This document shows positions 45,790-52,583 of a DNA stretch of 52,583 nt, piece by piece; the first letter of the stretch is position 1, and every line of letters starts with the position of its first letter. The stretch is taken from positions 23,720 to 76,302 of the forward strand of contig NZ_MSXV01000044.1 of assembly GCF_001945395.1 (NCBI RefSeq), in the 5' to 3' direction. A model generated the notes under the pieces. The model had not been told where the DNA came from and ran no database searches. It was given only the letters and a program-made list of their open reading frames with translations. The DNA comes from Pseudomonas sp. PA15(2017). Its GTDB lineage: Bacteria; Pseudomonadota; Gammaproteobacteria; Pseudomonadales; Pseudomonadaceae. Made by a program: the position numbers and the translations under genes.

Positions 45790-46851
45790 TCAGGGAATCA
45801 GCCTGGCCGCGCGCAACTGCTCGAAGACCGCGAAGAAGGCATCGTCGGTGGCCTGGTAGTCGAGAAAGCCCAGCTTGCGGCTTTTCGACATGTCGGTGAC
45901 CACTTCAATGGGCCGACCCAGGTCGGCGTCGGTGTGCCAGGGAGAAATCAGGCGGGTGATGTCGGCTTCGGCCAGCTCGTGCTTGGCAACCAATTCCAGC
46001 CAGACTGCGGCGTCACCGGCCATCTGTTCTTCCAGCGGTGCGGGCTCGCCCTCGAAGGGGGCGGCTTGGAGGCCGAACCACTCGGCGATGCGCTGCCACA
46101 TCCACTGCCAGCGAAACACGTCGCCATTGACGATGTTGAATGCCTGGTTGGCCGCTGCCGGGGTGGTCGCGGCCCAGTGCAACTGTTTGGCCAGTTGGCG
46201 GGCATCGGTCATGTCGGTGAGGCTGTTCCATTGCACGGCCGAGCCGGGGAAGCGGAACGGGCGGCCGGTTTCCCGGCAGATCGAGGCGTAGACGGCGAGG
46301 GTGGTCGCCATGTTCATGGCATTGCCGACCGCCACGCCGGTGACGGTGTGCGGGCGATGCACGCTCCAGGTGAAGCCGTCGCGTTTGGCAGCAGCGAACA
46401 CTTCGTCTTCCTGGGCGTAATAGAAATTCTCCACGTCCAGGCGGCCCTGCTCCTCACGGAACGGCGTTTGTGGCAGCACGCCCTTGCCATAGGCCTCGAA
46501 CGGACCGAGGTAGTGCTTGAGGCCGGTGACCAGGGCGACATGCTTGACGCTGCCGGCTGGGCTCAGGGCGTCGAGCAGGTTGTGGACCATCGCCGAATTG
46601 ACGCGGATGTTTTCCGCCTCGGTGGCCTGTCGTGCCCAGGTGGTCAGAAATACATGAGTCGGCTCGAGTCCTTCGAGCGCGCTCGCCAGCGAGGCCGGGT
46701 CGAGCAGGTCGGCGGCGAGCGGGGTGACGTTTTCGGCGGTGTTCGGGTTGCGAGCCAGGCCGCTGACCTGCCAGCCCTGTTCGGCCAACAGGCGCGATGT
46801 GGCGCTGCCGACGATACCGCTGGCGCCAACGACCAGTGCGTGATGTGCCAT
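45790..46851 (-). CDS. PRISE-like SDR oxidoreductase
   Basis: 353 aa from ATG 46851, with GGAGG upstream; the frame beyond overlaps the divergent regulator and is not used. The cofactor motif is ALVVGASGIVGSATSRLLAE, then SGLARNP. The extended-SDR mid part (HVALVTGLKHYLGPFEAYGK) replaces the usual YxxxK Tyr region, as in the PRISE (progesterone 5-beta-reductase/iridoid-synthase-like) group. The second motif FYYAQED with SVHRPHTVTG also fits that group. It probably reduces an activated enone with NADPH; substrate unknown. Divergent from an HxlR regulator (87 bp), its likely repressor. Confidence 0.88.
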   Translation of the reverse strand: MAHHALVVGASGIVGSATSRLLAEQGWQVSGLARNPNTAENVTPLAADLLDPASLASALEGLEPTHVFLTTWARQATEAENIRVNSAMVHNLLDALSPAGSVKHVALVTGLKHYLGPFEAYGKGVLPQTPFREEQGRLDVENFYYAQEDEVFAAAKRDGFTWSVHRPHTVTGVAVGNAMNMATTLAVYASICRETGRPFRFPGSAVQWNSLTDMTDARQLAKQLHWAATTPAAANQAFNIVNGDVFRWQWMWQRIAEWFGLQAAPFEGEPAPLEEQMAGDAAVWLELVAKHELAEADITRLISPWHTDADLGRPIEVVTDMSKSRKLGFLDYQATDDAFFAVFEQLRAARLIP

Positions 46852-46938
46852 GAATCTATTCCTCCACGAGAACGAGTATTGGCACCATAGCGACGCTGCA
46901 GACTCAAACCAAGACGGCACCAAAAGGTAACCACCCCG

Positions 46939-47319
46939 ATGCAACCCGGCACTCCCGATGAACAATGGCGCGAAGACTGCGCGCCGCGACGCGTACTCGA
47001 ACTGTTTGCCACCAAGTGGACGAGTATGATCCTGCACACCCTGCATGCCCGCCACGGCGGCACCGCGCGCACCGGCGTACTGCACCGCAGCCTGCCCGGT
47101 ATCTCCAAGAAAATGCTGGTGCAAACCCTGCGCGAACTGGAAGCTAGCGGTCTGATCGACCGCCAGGTGCACGACAGCGTACCGCCCACGGTCGACTACT
47201 CGCTGACCGAGCTTGGCCAACGGTTGGTCGAGCCTATCGAGATGATCTATGGCTGGGCCCGCGACAACGCCCCGGCGCTCGATGCGTTGCAGCCGCGGCA
47301 GACCTCGCGCAGGCGCTGA
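46939..47319 (+). CDS. HxlR-family transcriptional regulator
   Basis: 126 aa, a single winged helix domain: CAPRRVLELFATKWTSMILH, then GVLHRSLPGISKKMLVQTLR, ELEASGLIDRQVHDSVPPTV, and YSLTELGQRLVEPIEMIYGW. The order and the late TVxYSLTxxG wing are diagnostic of HxlR proteins, which often control a divergent oxidoreductase and respond to reactive carbonyls or redox state. The cysteine at position 14 (DCAPRR) lies where redox-sensing HxlR members carry one. It is divergent from the PRISE-like SDR gene. ATG 46939, weak ribosome site. Confidence 0.92.
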   Translation: MQPGTPDEQWREDCAPRRVLELFATKWTSMILHTLHARHGGTARTGVLHRSLPGISKKMLVQTLRELEASGLIDRQVHDSVPPTVDYSLTELGQRLVEPIEMIYGWARDNAPALDALQPRQTSRRR

Positions 47320-47334
47320 CTATCCGTCGCAGGC

Positions 47335-48297
47335 TCAGCCCTTATCGCATGTCCTTGCGCTTGCCTGGCGTGTTGGCGGGCCACCACGGCCCTCAGCCCG
47401 AATGATCCAGAACACGCCTCCCAGGATCAGCGCGATGCCCAGCGCTTGCGCGCCGCTGGGCAGGGCCCAAGCCAGCAGATAACCGTAGAACAGGGCGCAG
47501 AGCGTTTCAAACACGATCATCTGGCCGCTGAGAGCGACCGGCAGGTATTGGGCCGACGCGTTCCACAGGGCGTTGGCGATCCACGAGCCGGCTATCGCCA
47601 GGAACAGCGACGCGGCGATGAACGCCCAGAGGCGCTCGGCGGGTAGGTCCAGCGGCAGGAGTTGCGGCTGCAGCAGCGCCAGCACGAGGCTGGCCAACAC
47701 CGCGACCAGGCCGGTTGAGATACCGAGCAGGGTGGACCACTCGCGCGGCCTGTAGCGCCCGCTCTTGAGCAACTGCGCGTTGCGCAGGGCGAACCATGAC
47801 CAGGACAGCACGCCCAGCGCCGCACAAAGGGCGCCGAGCAGTTTGTCCGGGCTGGCCTCGCCGTTGATGACCTCCAGCACCGCGGGCAGGTTGATCCACA
47901 GTATCCCGGCCAGGATCAGCGCCAGCGCGCAGAGCATCGTCGCCAGGCCGGCCTGGCTATGACGCCGGCCCATCAGCATGATGGCCACGGGAATCAGCCC
48001 GTTGATCAACGAGGCGATGGGCACACCCGCGTACTGAACGGCGGTGCTGAGCAGAATGAAGTAGGCCAGGTTGCCGGTGAAGGCCAACTCGAGCAACAAC
48101 AGGCAATCGCGCCGGGTCACACGGGCATGGAGCGCTCGGGCGTAAGGCAGCGCGAGCAGCGTGGCGAAGGCGCCATAAAGCATGAAGCGCACGCAGCTGA
48201 TCACCACCGGGTGTACGTCCGGAATCAACGACGGCACGGCGATCACCGCACCCCAGATCGCGCCAGCCATGCCGGCCTGGACTATTGCTGTTCTCAC
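47335..48297 (-). CDS. EamA/DMT-family transporter
   Basis: 320 aa from GTG 48297, preceded by AGGAGGCTGGCCA. Ten hydrophobic segments form the two EamA repeats (AGMAGAIWGAVIAVPSLIPD, CVRFMLYGAFATLLALPYAR; second repeat LLGALCAALGVLSWSWFALR, IFLAIAG-type and QMIVFETLCALFYGYLLAWA). It exports or imports a small metabolite at the inner membrane; substrate unknown. It ends 15 bp from the HxlR stop (convergent) and is divergent from the LysR gene at 48405, its likely regulator. Confidence 0.92.
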   Translation of the reverse strand: MRTAIVQAGMAGAIWGAVIAVPSLIPDVHPVVISCVRFMLYGAFATLLALPYARALHARVTRRDCLLLLELAFTGNLAYFILLSTAVQYAGVPIASLINGLIPVAIMLMGRRHSQAGLATMLCALALILAGILWINLPAVLEVINGEASPDKLLGALCAALGVLSWSWFALRNAQLLKSGRYRPREWSTLLGISTGLVAVLASLVLALLQPQLLPLDLPAERLWAFIAASLFLAIAGSWIANALWNASAQYLPVALSGQMIVFETLCALFYGYLLAWALPSGAQALGIALILGGVFWIIRAEGRGGPPTRQASARTCDKG

Positions 48298-48404
48298 TGG
48301 CCAGCCTCCTGAATAGGGCGCTAAATCTATCGTATCGCCTGGAGCTGTGCCGCGACATTGGCGCATACTGCCATTTCTTTCTGGCATGCCTGTCGAGTGT
48401 TCAC

Positions 48405-49322
48405 GTGTCTTCGCCGTTTCGCGATCTGCCTCCCCTGGATACCCTGATCGCTTTCGAAGCGGTCGCTCGCCTCGGCAGCTTCACTCGCGCAGCCGATGAA
48501 CTGCACGTGACCCAGAGCGCGGTCAGCAAACAGGTACGTGCGCTGGAGCGAGCACTGGGTGTCGAGTTGTTCCGTCGTCTGGCCCGTGGTGTGGAGTTAT
48601 CGGCTGCCGGTGCGTTGTATCGGCAAGAGGTGGTGCCGGTCTTGCAGCGTATCCAGGCAGTCGGCCAGCGCCTCAGTGCGATTCGCCATCCCAATACCGT
48701 CACCGTGCTGGCTACCCACGCGGTCTCCCAGTTCTGGCTGTTTCCGCGGCTGTTGAGCTTCAATGCCCTGCACCCGCAGATCACCGTGCACATTCATGCC
48801 AGCAACGACATGCAGCCGTTCATGGTGGCCGACCACGACATGGCGATTCTCTATGGAGACGGCCGTTGGCCGGCACTCACCGCGCAGCCGCTGATACCCG
48901 AGATCATCTACCCGGTAGCACGGCCCGGCGTGGTGGATCGAACGCTGCAAGGCCTGGAGGATCTGGCCGCCATGCCGTTGATCCAGCTCGACTCGTCGTG
49001 GAACTGCATGGATTGGCAGGATTGGTTCGCTCACTTCGGTGTGCCCTATCAGCCACCGAAGTCCGATCCCACCTTCAACCAGTTGACGCTGACCTTTGCG
49101 GCCATCCAGCGTGGCGCCGGGGTTGGCCTGGCCTGGGATTTCATGGCGGCCGAAGCGCTGCAGAAAGGCGAGTTGGTGACGGTAACCGACTGGCGGGCCG
49201 ATACCGGCCTGGCCGAATACCTGGTGCATGACCGAACACGCCCGCTGTCCGGCGCCAGCGAGATCTTTCACGACTGGTTGATCGGCGAGGCCGCTCGCTC
49301 AGGTGCTGCAGCGAGCGAATGA
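48405..49322 (+). CDS. LysR-family regulator, GcvA-like
   Basis: 305 aa from GTG 48405; starts further upstream would run into the divergent EamA start. The helix-turn-helix lies at about 8-65 (LDTLIAFEAVARLGSFTRAA, HVTQSAVSKQVRALERALGV). The effector domain follows (NTVTVLATHAVSQFWLFPRL, DMAILYGDGRWPAL, RGAGVGLAWDF). The layout resembles the GcvA subgroup. It probably controls the divergent EamA transporter gene (107 bp between the starts). Inducer unknown. Confidence 0.92.
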   Translation: MSSPFRDLPPLDTLIAFEAVARLGSFTRAADELHVTQSAVSKQVRALERALGVELFRRLARGVELSAAGALYRQEVVPVLQRIQAVGQRLSAIRHPNTVTVLATHAVSQFWLFPRLLSFNALHPQITVHIHASNDMQPFMVADHDMAILYGDGRWPALTAQPLIPEIIYPVARPGVVDRTLQGLEDLAAMPLIQLDSSWNCMDWQDWFAHFGVPYQPPKSDPTFNQLTLTFAAIQRGAGVGLAWDFMAAEALQKGELVTVTDWRADTGLAEYLVHDRTRPLSGASEIFHDWLIGEAARSGAAASE

Positions 49323-49375
49323 TTTCGGTCTCTCAGCGGCGCCTTACAGGCTTCCGTCGGGCGAACTACGCATCG

Positions 49376-50821
49376 TCAAACCGGCTGCATCCCCGCGCGC
49401 TTGAGCAACTGCTTGCAGCGTTCGGACAAGTGCACCACGCGCAGGTGCTTGCCGGCCTTGGTGTAGCGCTCGCGCAGGGTCATCAGGGCGGCGATGGCCG
49501 AGTAGTCGACGAAGCTCAGGTAGCGGCAGTCCACGGTAACCTGCTCGGGGTCGTTGGCGGTGTCGAACTGGTTGAGAAACTGCGTGGTGGAGGCGAAGAA
49601 CAGCGTGCCGCGGGGCAGGTAGAGCTTGCTGCCGTCGGCCTCCTGGCGGCTTTCGGCGTGCAGTTCGCGGGCGTGCTGCCAGGCGAAGTTGAGCGCGGCG
49701 ATGACGATACCGCAGGACACCGCCACGGCGAGGTCGGTGAGCACGGTGATGATGGTCACCGCGATGATCACCAGCACGTCGTTGAGCGGCACCTTGCCAA
49801 GTACCCGCAGCGACGCCCAGGCGAAGGTCTGCTGGGCGACCACGAACATCACGCCGACCAGGGCGGCGAGCGGGATCAGCTCGATCAGCGGTGACAGGAA
49901 CAGGACGTAGAGCAGGATCATCACCCCGGCGACGATGCCGGACAGCCGGCCGCGGCCGCCGGAGCTGAGGTTGATCATGGTCTGGCCGATCATCGCGCAA
50001 CCGCCCATGCCGCCGCACATGCCCGAGGCGATGTTGGCCGCGCCCAGGGCTACGCATTCGCGGTCCGGGTGGCCGCGGCTCTCGGTGATCTCGTCGGTGA
50101 GGTTGAGGGTCAGCAGGGTTTCCAGCAGGCCGACCATGGCCATCAGCACCGCGTAGGGCAGGATGATCTTCAGGGTCTCCAGGGTCCAGGGAATCTGCGG
50201 CAGCGCCGGCACCGGCAGATTGCCGGCGATCTTCGCCATGTCGCCCAGGGTGTGAGTGGGCAGGTGCAGGAAGTAGGTGAGCAGGCCAACGGTGAGGATC
50301 GCGGCGAGAGCCGGCGGGATGACCTTGGTCAGACGCGGCAGGATGTAGACGATGGCCATGGTCAGGGCCACCAGACCGAGCATCAGGTACAGCTCGTTGC
50401 CTTCGATCCAGCGACCATCGCGCTGGAAGTGCTCCAACTGCGCCGTGGCGATGACGATGGCCAGACCGTTGACGAAACCAAGCATTACCGGATACGGCAC
50501 CATGCGCACCAGCTTGCCGAGCTTCAGCAAGCCGAAGGCCATCATGATCAGGCCGCCGAGCAGTACGGTGGCCAACAGGTATTCGACGCCGTGCTGCACC
50601 ACCAGCGCGACGATCACCACCGCCATGGAGCCGGCCGCGCCGGAGATCATGCCCGGGCGGCCGCCGAACAACGCGGTGATCAGGCAGATGAAGAAGGCAC
50701 CGTACAGGCCCATCAGCGGGTTGACCTGGGCCACCAGGGCGAAGGCGATACACTCGGGCACCAGCGCGAACGAGGACGTGATACCGGCCAGGACATCGGC
50801 ACGCAGACGGGCGATTTTCAT
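49376..50821 (-). CDS. SulP-family anion transporter with STAS domain
   Basis: 481 aa. Ten or more membrane segments, starting with the SulP signature (LRADVLAGITSSFALVPECI, AFALVAQVNPLMGLYGAFFI) and with GAAGSMAVVIVALV, GFVNGLAIVIATAQLE and MCGGMGGCAMIGQTMINLSS. The C-terminal STAS domain is at about 385-480 (VDCRYLSFVDYSAIAALMTL). It transports sulfate, bicarbonate or another inorganic or organic anion; the Gly-rich MCGGMGGCAM core is typical of the bicarbonate/sulfate group. ATG 50821. Single gene. Confidence 0.94.
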   Translation of the reverse strand: MKIARLRADVLAGITSSFALVPECIAFALVAQVNPLMGLYGAFFICLITALFGGRPGMISGAAGSMAVVIVALVVQHGVEYLLATVLLGGLIMMAFGLLKLGKLVRMVPYPVMLGFVNGLAIVIATAQLEHFQRDGRWIEGNELYLMLGLVALTMAIVYILPRLTKVIPPALAAILTVGLLTYFLHLPTHTLGDMAKIAGNLPVPALPQIPWTLETLKIILPYAVLMAMVGLLETLLTLNLTDEITESRGHPDRECVALGAANIASGMCGGMGGCAMIGQTMINLSSGGRGRLSGIVAGVMILLYVLFLSPLIELIPLAALVGVMFVVAQQTFAWASLRVLGKVPLNDVLVIIAVTIITVLTDLAVAVSCGIVIAALNFAWQHARELHAESRQEADGSKLYLPRGTLFFASTTQFLNQFDTANDPEQVTVDCRYLSFVDYSAIAALMTLRERYTKAGKHLRVVHLSERCKQLLKRAGMQPV

Positions 50822-51221
50822 GGGTTACCTGAATCGAGCAAGACGGACGCCCGGCAGGAGGCGGGCGCGATACGGCCTGTGCGGCCTTGGCGTTGGAAGG
50901 CTTGCGATGGTAAGGAATCGCCGCCGCGAAGGCCAGTGCCGGGGATCTGGATAGTGGCGACTTTCCCGGGTTTCGCTGCGCTCTACGCCGGGCTACGGAA
51001 CAAAGCCATGCCCCCTGTAGCCTGGGTTGAGCGAAGCGATACCCAGGGTTCTTGCAGGTGTAGATAGCGATGTCGCCGAGCCCCTGCGACAAAACAACTG
51101 CCTGGCAAATGTGGCCTGGCTGGCTTTTGGAGCGACCAATAGGTCTAATTAGCCTTTTTCTCAGGCGCAAAATCGGCAGTAAACTGTCGCCTGCCCAAAA
51201 AACGATGACGAGGTAAACGCG
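50822..51221. other. 400-bp divergent intergenic region with dyad repeat
   Basis: It holds GTAGCCTGGGTTGAGCGAAG and CGATACCCAGG, a dyad CCTGGGT...ACCCAGG (51021-51047), preceded by a related GTTTCGCTGCGCTCTACGCC stretch (50969-50996). These look like dispersed Pseudomonas intergenic repeats. GAGGTAAACGCG before 51222 is the fabV ribosome site. Confidence 0.55.
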
Positions 51222-52430
51222 TTGATTATTCACCCTAAAGTTCGTGGCTTCATCTGTACCACCACCCACCCGCTGGGTTGCGAGCGCAACGTGGCCGAGC
51301 AGATCGAGGCGACGCGCAAACTGGGCGTGCGTAATGACGGTCCGAAAAAGGTGCTGGTGATTGGTGCTTCCAGTGGCTACGGCCTGGCGGCGCGCATCAC
51401 TGCTGCGTTCGGCTTTGGTGCCGATACCCTGGGCGTGTTCTTCGAGAAGCCGGGCACCGAAACCAAGGCCGGCACCGCGGGCTGGTACAACTCGGCAGCG
51501 TTCGACAAGTTCGCCAAGGCCGATGGCCTGTACAGCAAGTCGATCAACGGCGACGCCTTCTCCGATGAGGCCCGTGCCAAGGTCATCGAGCTGATCAAGA
51601 ACGAAATGGGCGGCAAGGTCGACCTGATCGTCTACTCCCTGGCCTCGCCGGTGCGCAAGCTGCCGCAGACCGGTGAAGTGATCCGCTCGGCGCTCAAGCC
51701 CATCGGCCAGCCCTACAAGTCGACCGCCATCGATACCAACAAGGACGTGATCATCGAAGCGTCCATCGAGCCGGCCAGCGAGCAGGAAATTGCCGACACC
51801 GTGACCGTCATGGGCGGCCAGGACTGGCAGCTGTGGATCGACGCCCTGGCCGGCGCCGACGTACTGGCCGAAGGCGTGCGTACCGTGGCGTTCAGCTACA
51901 TCGGCACGGAAATCACCTGGCCGATCTACTGGCACGGCGCGCTGGGCAAGGCCAAGCAGGATCTGGACGAGACCGCCCTGCGCCTGGACCGGAAACTGGC
52001 CTGTGAAGTCAAAGGCGGTGCCAACGTGGCGGTGCTCAAGTCAGTGGTCACTCAGGCAAGCTCGGCTATCCCGGTGATGCCGCTGTACCTGTCGATGGTC
52101 TTCAAGATCATGCAGGAAAAGGGCGTTCACGAAGGCACCCAGGACCAGCTCGACCGCATGTTCCGCGACCGCCTGTACCGCACCGACGGTGCCCCGGCGG
52201 AAGTCGACGAAAAGGCCCGCCTGCGCCTGGACGACTGGGAACTGCGCGACGACGTACAGGACGCCTGCAAGGCCATGTGGCCACAGGTGACCTCCGAGAA
52301 CCTGTTCGAAATGACCGACTATGCCGGTTACAAGAAGCAGTTCCTCAACCTGTTCGGCTTCGAGCGCAGCGACGTGGACTACGATGCCGACGTGGCCACC
52401 GGTGTGCAGTTCGACGTGGTGCAGCTGTAA
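51222..52430 (+). CDS. fabV: FabV enoyl-[acyl-carrier-protein] reductase (NADH)
   Basis: 402 aa from TTG 51222, chosen because GAGG lies upstream and the family N-terminus ([20 protein letters not shown]) starts at once. The cofactor loop is [20 protein letters not shown]. The FabV/TER catalytic motif Tyr-X8-Lys is Tyr236 and Lys245 ([12 protein letters not shown]), with the preceding conserved FSYIGTE (Tyr226). It carries out the last reduction of fatty-acid elongation. FabV enzymes are intrinsically insensitive to triclosan and are common in Pseudomonas. It is monocistronic, followed by a strong terminator. Confidence 0.97.
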   Translation: MIIHPKVRGFICTTTHPLGCERNVAEQIEATRKLGVRNDGPKKVLVIGASSGYGLAARITAAFGFGADTLGVFFEKPGTETKAGTAGWYNSAAFDKFAKADGLYSKSINGDAFSDEARAKVIELIKNEMGGKVDLIVYSLASPVRKLPQTGEVIRSALKPIGQPYKSTAIDTNKDVIIEASIEPASEQEIADTVTVMGGQDWQLWIDALAGADVLAEGVRTVAFSYIGTEITWPIYWHGALGKAKQDLDETALRLDRKLACEVKGGANVAVLKSVVTQASSAIPVMPLYLSMVFKIMQEKGVHEGTQDQLDRMFRDRLYRTDGAPAEVDEKARLRLDDWELRDDVQDACKAMWPQVTSENLFEMTDYAGYKKQFLNLFGFERSDVDYDADVATGVQFDVVQL

Positions 52431-52512
52431 GGCGCAGCGGTTAGCGCCAGACCAAAAGGGACGCCTCGCAGAGCGTGTGAAAAGTCGCTGATGCAGGTAG
52501 TGATCCCATCAG

Positions 52513-52546
52513 ACGCCCCGACATTGTTCGGGGCGTTTGCTTTTGT
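52513..52546 (+). terminator. Intrinsic terminator of fabV
   Basis: ACGCCCCGA-cattgt-TCGGGGCGT followed by TTGCTTTT, about 80 bp after the stop. Confidence 0.85.
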
Positions 52547-52583
52547 ACGATTCGAAAGGTCGCGACCAACCTTTCAGGTGAGC

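Noticed and set aside
49344..51935. 863-codon minus frame covering SulP and part of fabV
   Set aside because: Wrong frame of the SulP gene and antisense to fabV; composition is Arg/Pro/His-rich shadow sequence.
1..52583. CRISPR arrays, tRNA and rRNA genes, phage attachment sites
   Set aside because: No regularly spaced direct repeats, cloverleaf-like sequences or rRNA-like blocks were noticed on reading; a tRNAscan or CRISPR finder run would be decisive.

Overview
The window is chromosomal DNA of a Pseudomonas-type gammaproteobacterium. The GC-rich part reads as a Pseudomonas core or flexible backbone: FabV enoyl-ACP reductase, a DUF1652-like protein, a YciE/DUF892 ferritin-like protein, REP palindromes of the cgcgggc-at-ggcccgctcccac type, many methyl-accepting chemotaxis proteins (MCPs) and hybrid histidine kinases. 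No rRNA, tRNA or CRISPR was seen. The species cannot be fixed from the sequence alone.

Layout. (1) 1-6400 is visibly AT-richer and gene-poor: a broken double-glycine-leader (microcin-like) precursor at the left edge, a periplasmic PEBP/YbhB protein, about 2 kb with no convincing gene, a LysR regulator with a catalytically atypical SDR, a 155-bp IS5-type MITE with a CTAG duplication, and a small exported protein. (2) 6473-14570: membrane PQQ dehydrogenase, YdeP-type molybdopterin oxidoreductase, a Gsp39/YghA-type SDR and several small stress-type or unknown proteins. (3) 14979-24841: two paralogous small proteins that share an upstream TGCA-N3-TGCA motif. They flank an MCP and a hexarate module (talarate/galactarate dehydratase, LacI regulator, Zn-alcohol dehydrogenase). 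A DUF892 protein, a small membrane protein, and the copper/oxidase assembly pair SCO-CtaG follow. (4) 25050-35547: an MCP divergent from a six-gene overlapping operon rsbR-rsbS-rsbT-(HATPase+RsbX)-histidine kinase-hybrid kinase. This is a stressosome joined to a two-component output. An MCP relic and another PAS hybrid kinase follow. (5) 35566-43311: Nudix, DoxX relic, KGG stress protein, DUF1652, then a divergent pair (PAS-GAF-PAS hybrid kinase; GAF-EAL phosphodiesterase). The pair is bracketed at both 3-prime ends by inverted copies of a 314-341-bp MITE-like element. (6) 43350-52430: ordinary transport and metabolism genes (LysE, AGCS symporter, PRISE-like SDR with HxlR regulator, EamA with LysR, SulP, FabV).

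How it works together. The common theme is stress sensing and signalling. The Rsb proteins form a predicted stressosome whose switch kinase and phosphatase are co-translated with cytosolic kinases and receivers instead of a sigma-B. Three hybrid kinases of the same AHDFNN type, an EAL phosphodiesterase and two MCPs lie around it. Nearby are general-stress proteins (KGG, DUF892, Gsp39-like SDR, YdeP). The points most worth a second look are the stressosome/two-component operon, the inverted MITE pair (one copy supplies a kinase stop codon), the shared upstream motif of the small paralogues, and the nonsense-interrupted microcin-like precursor.
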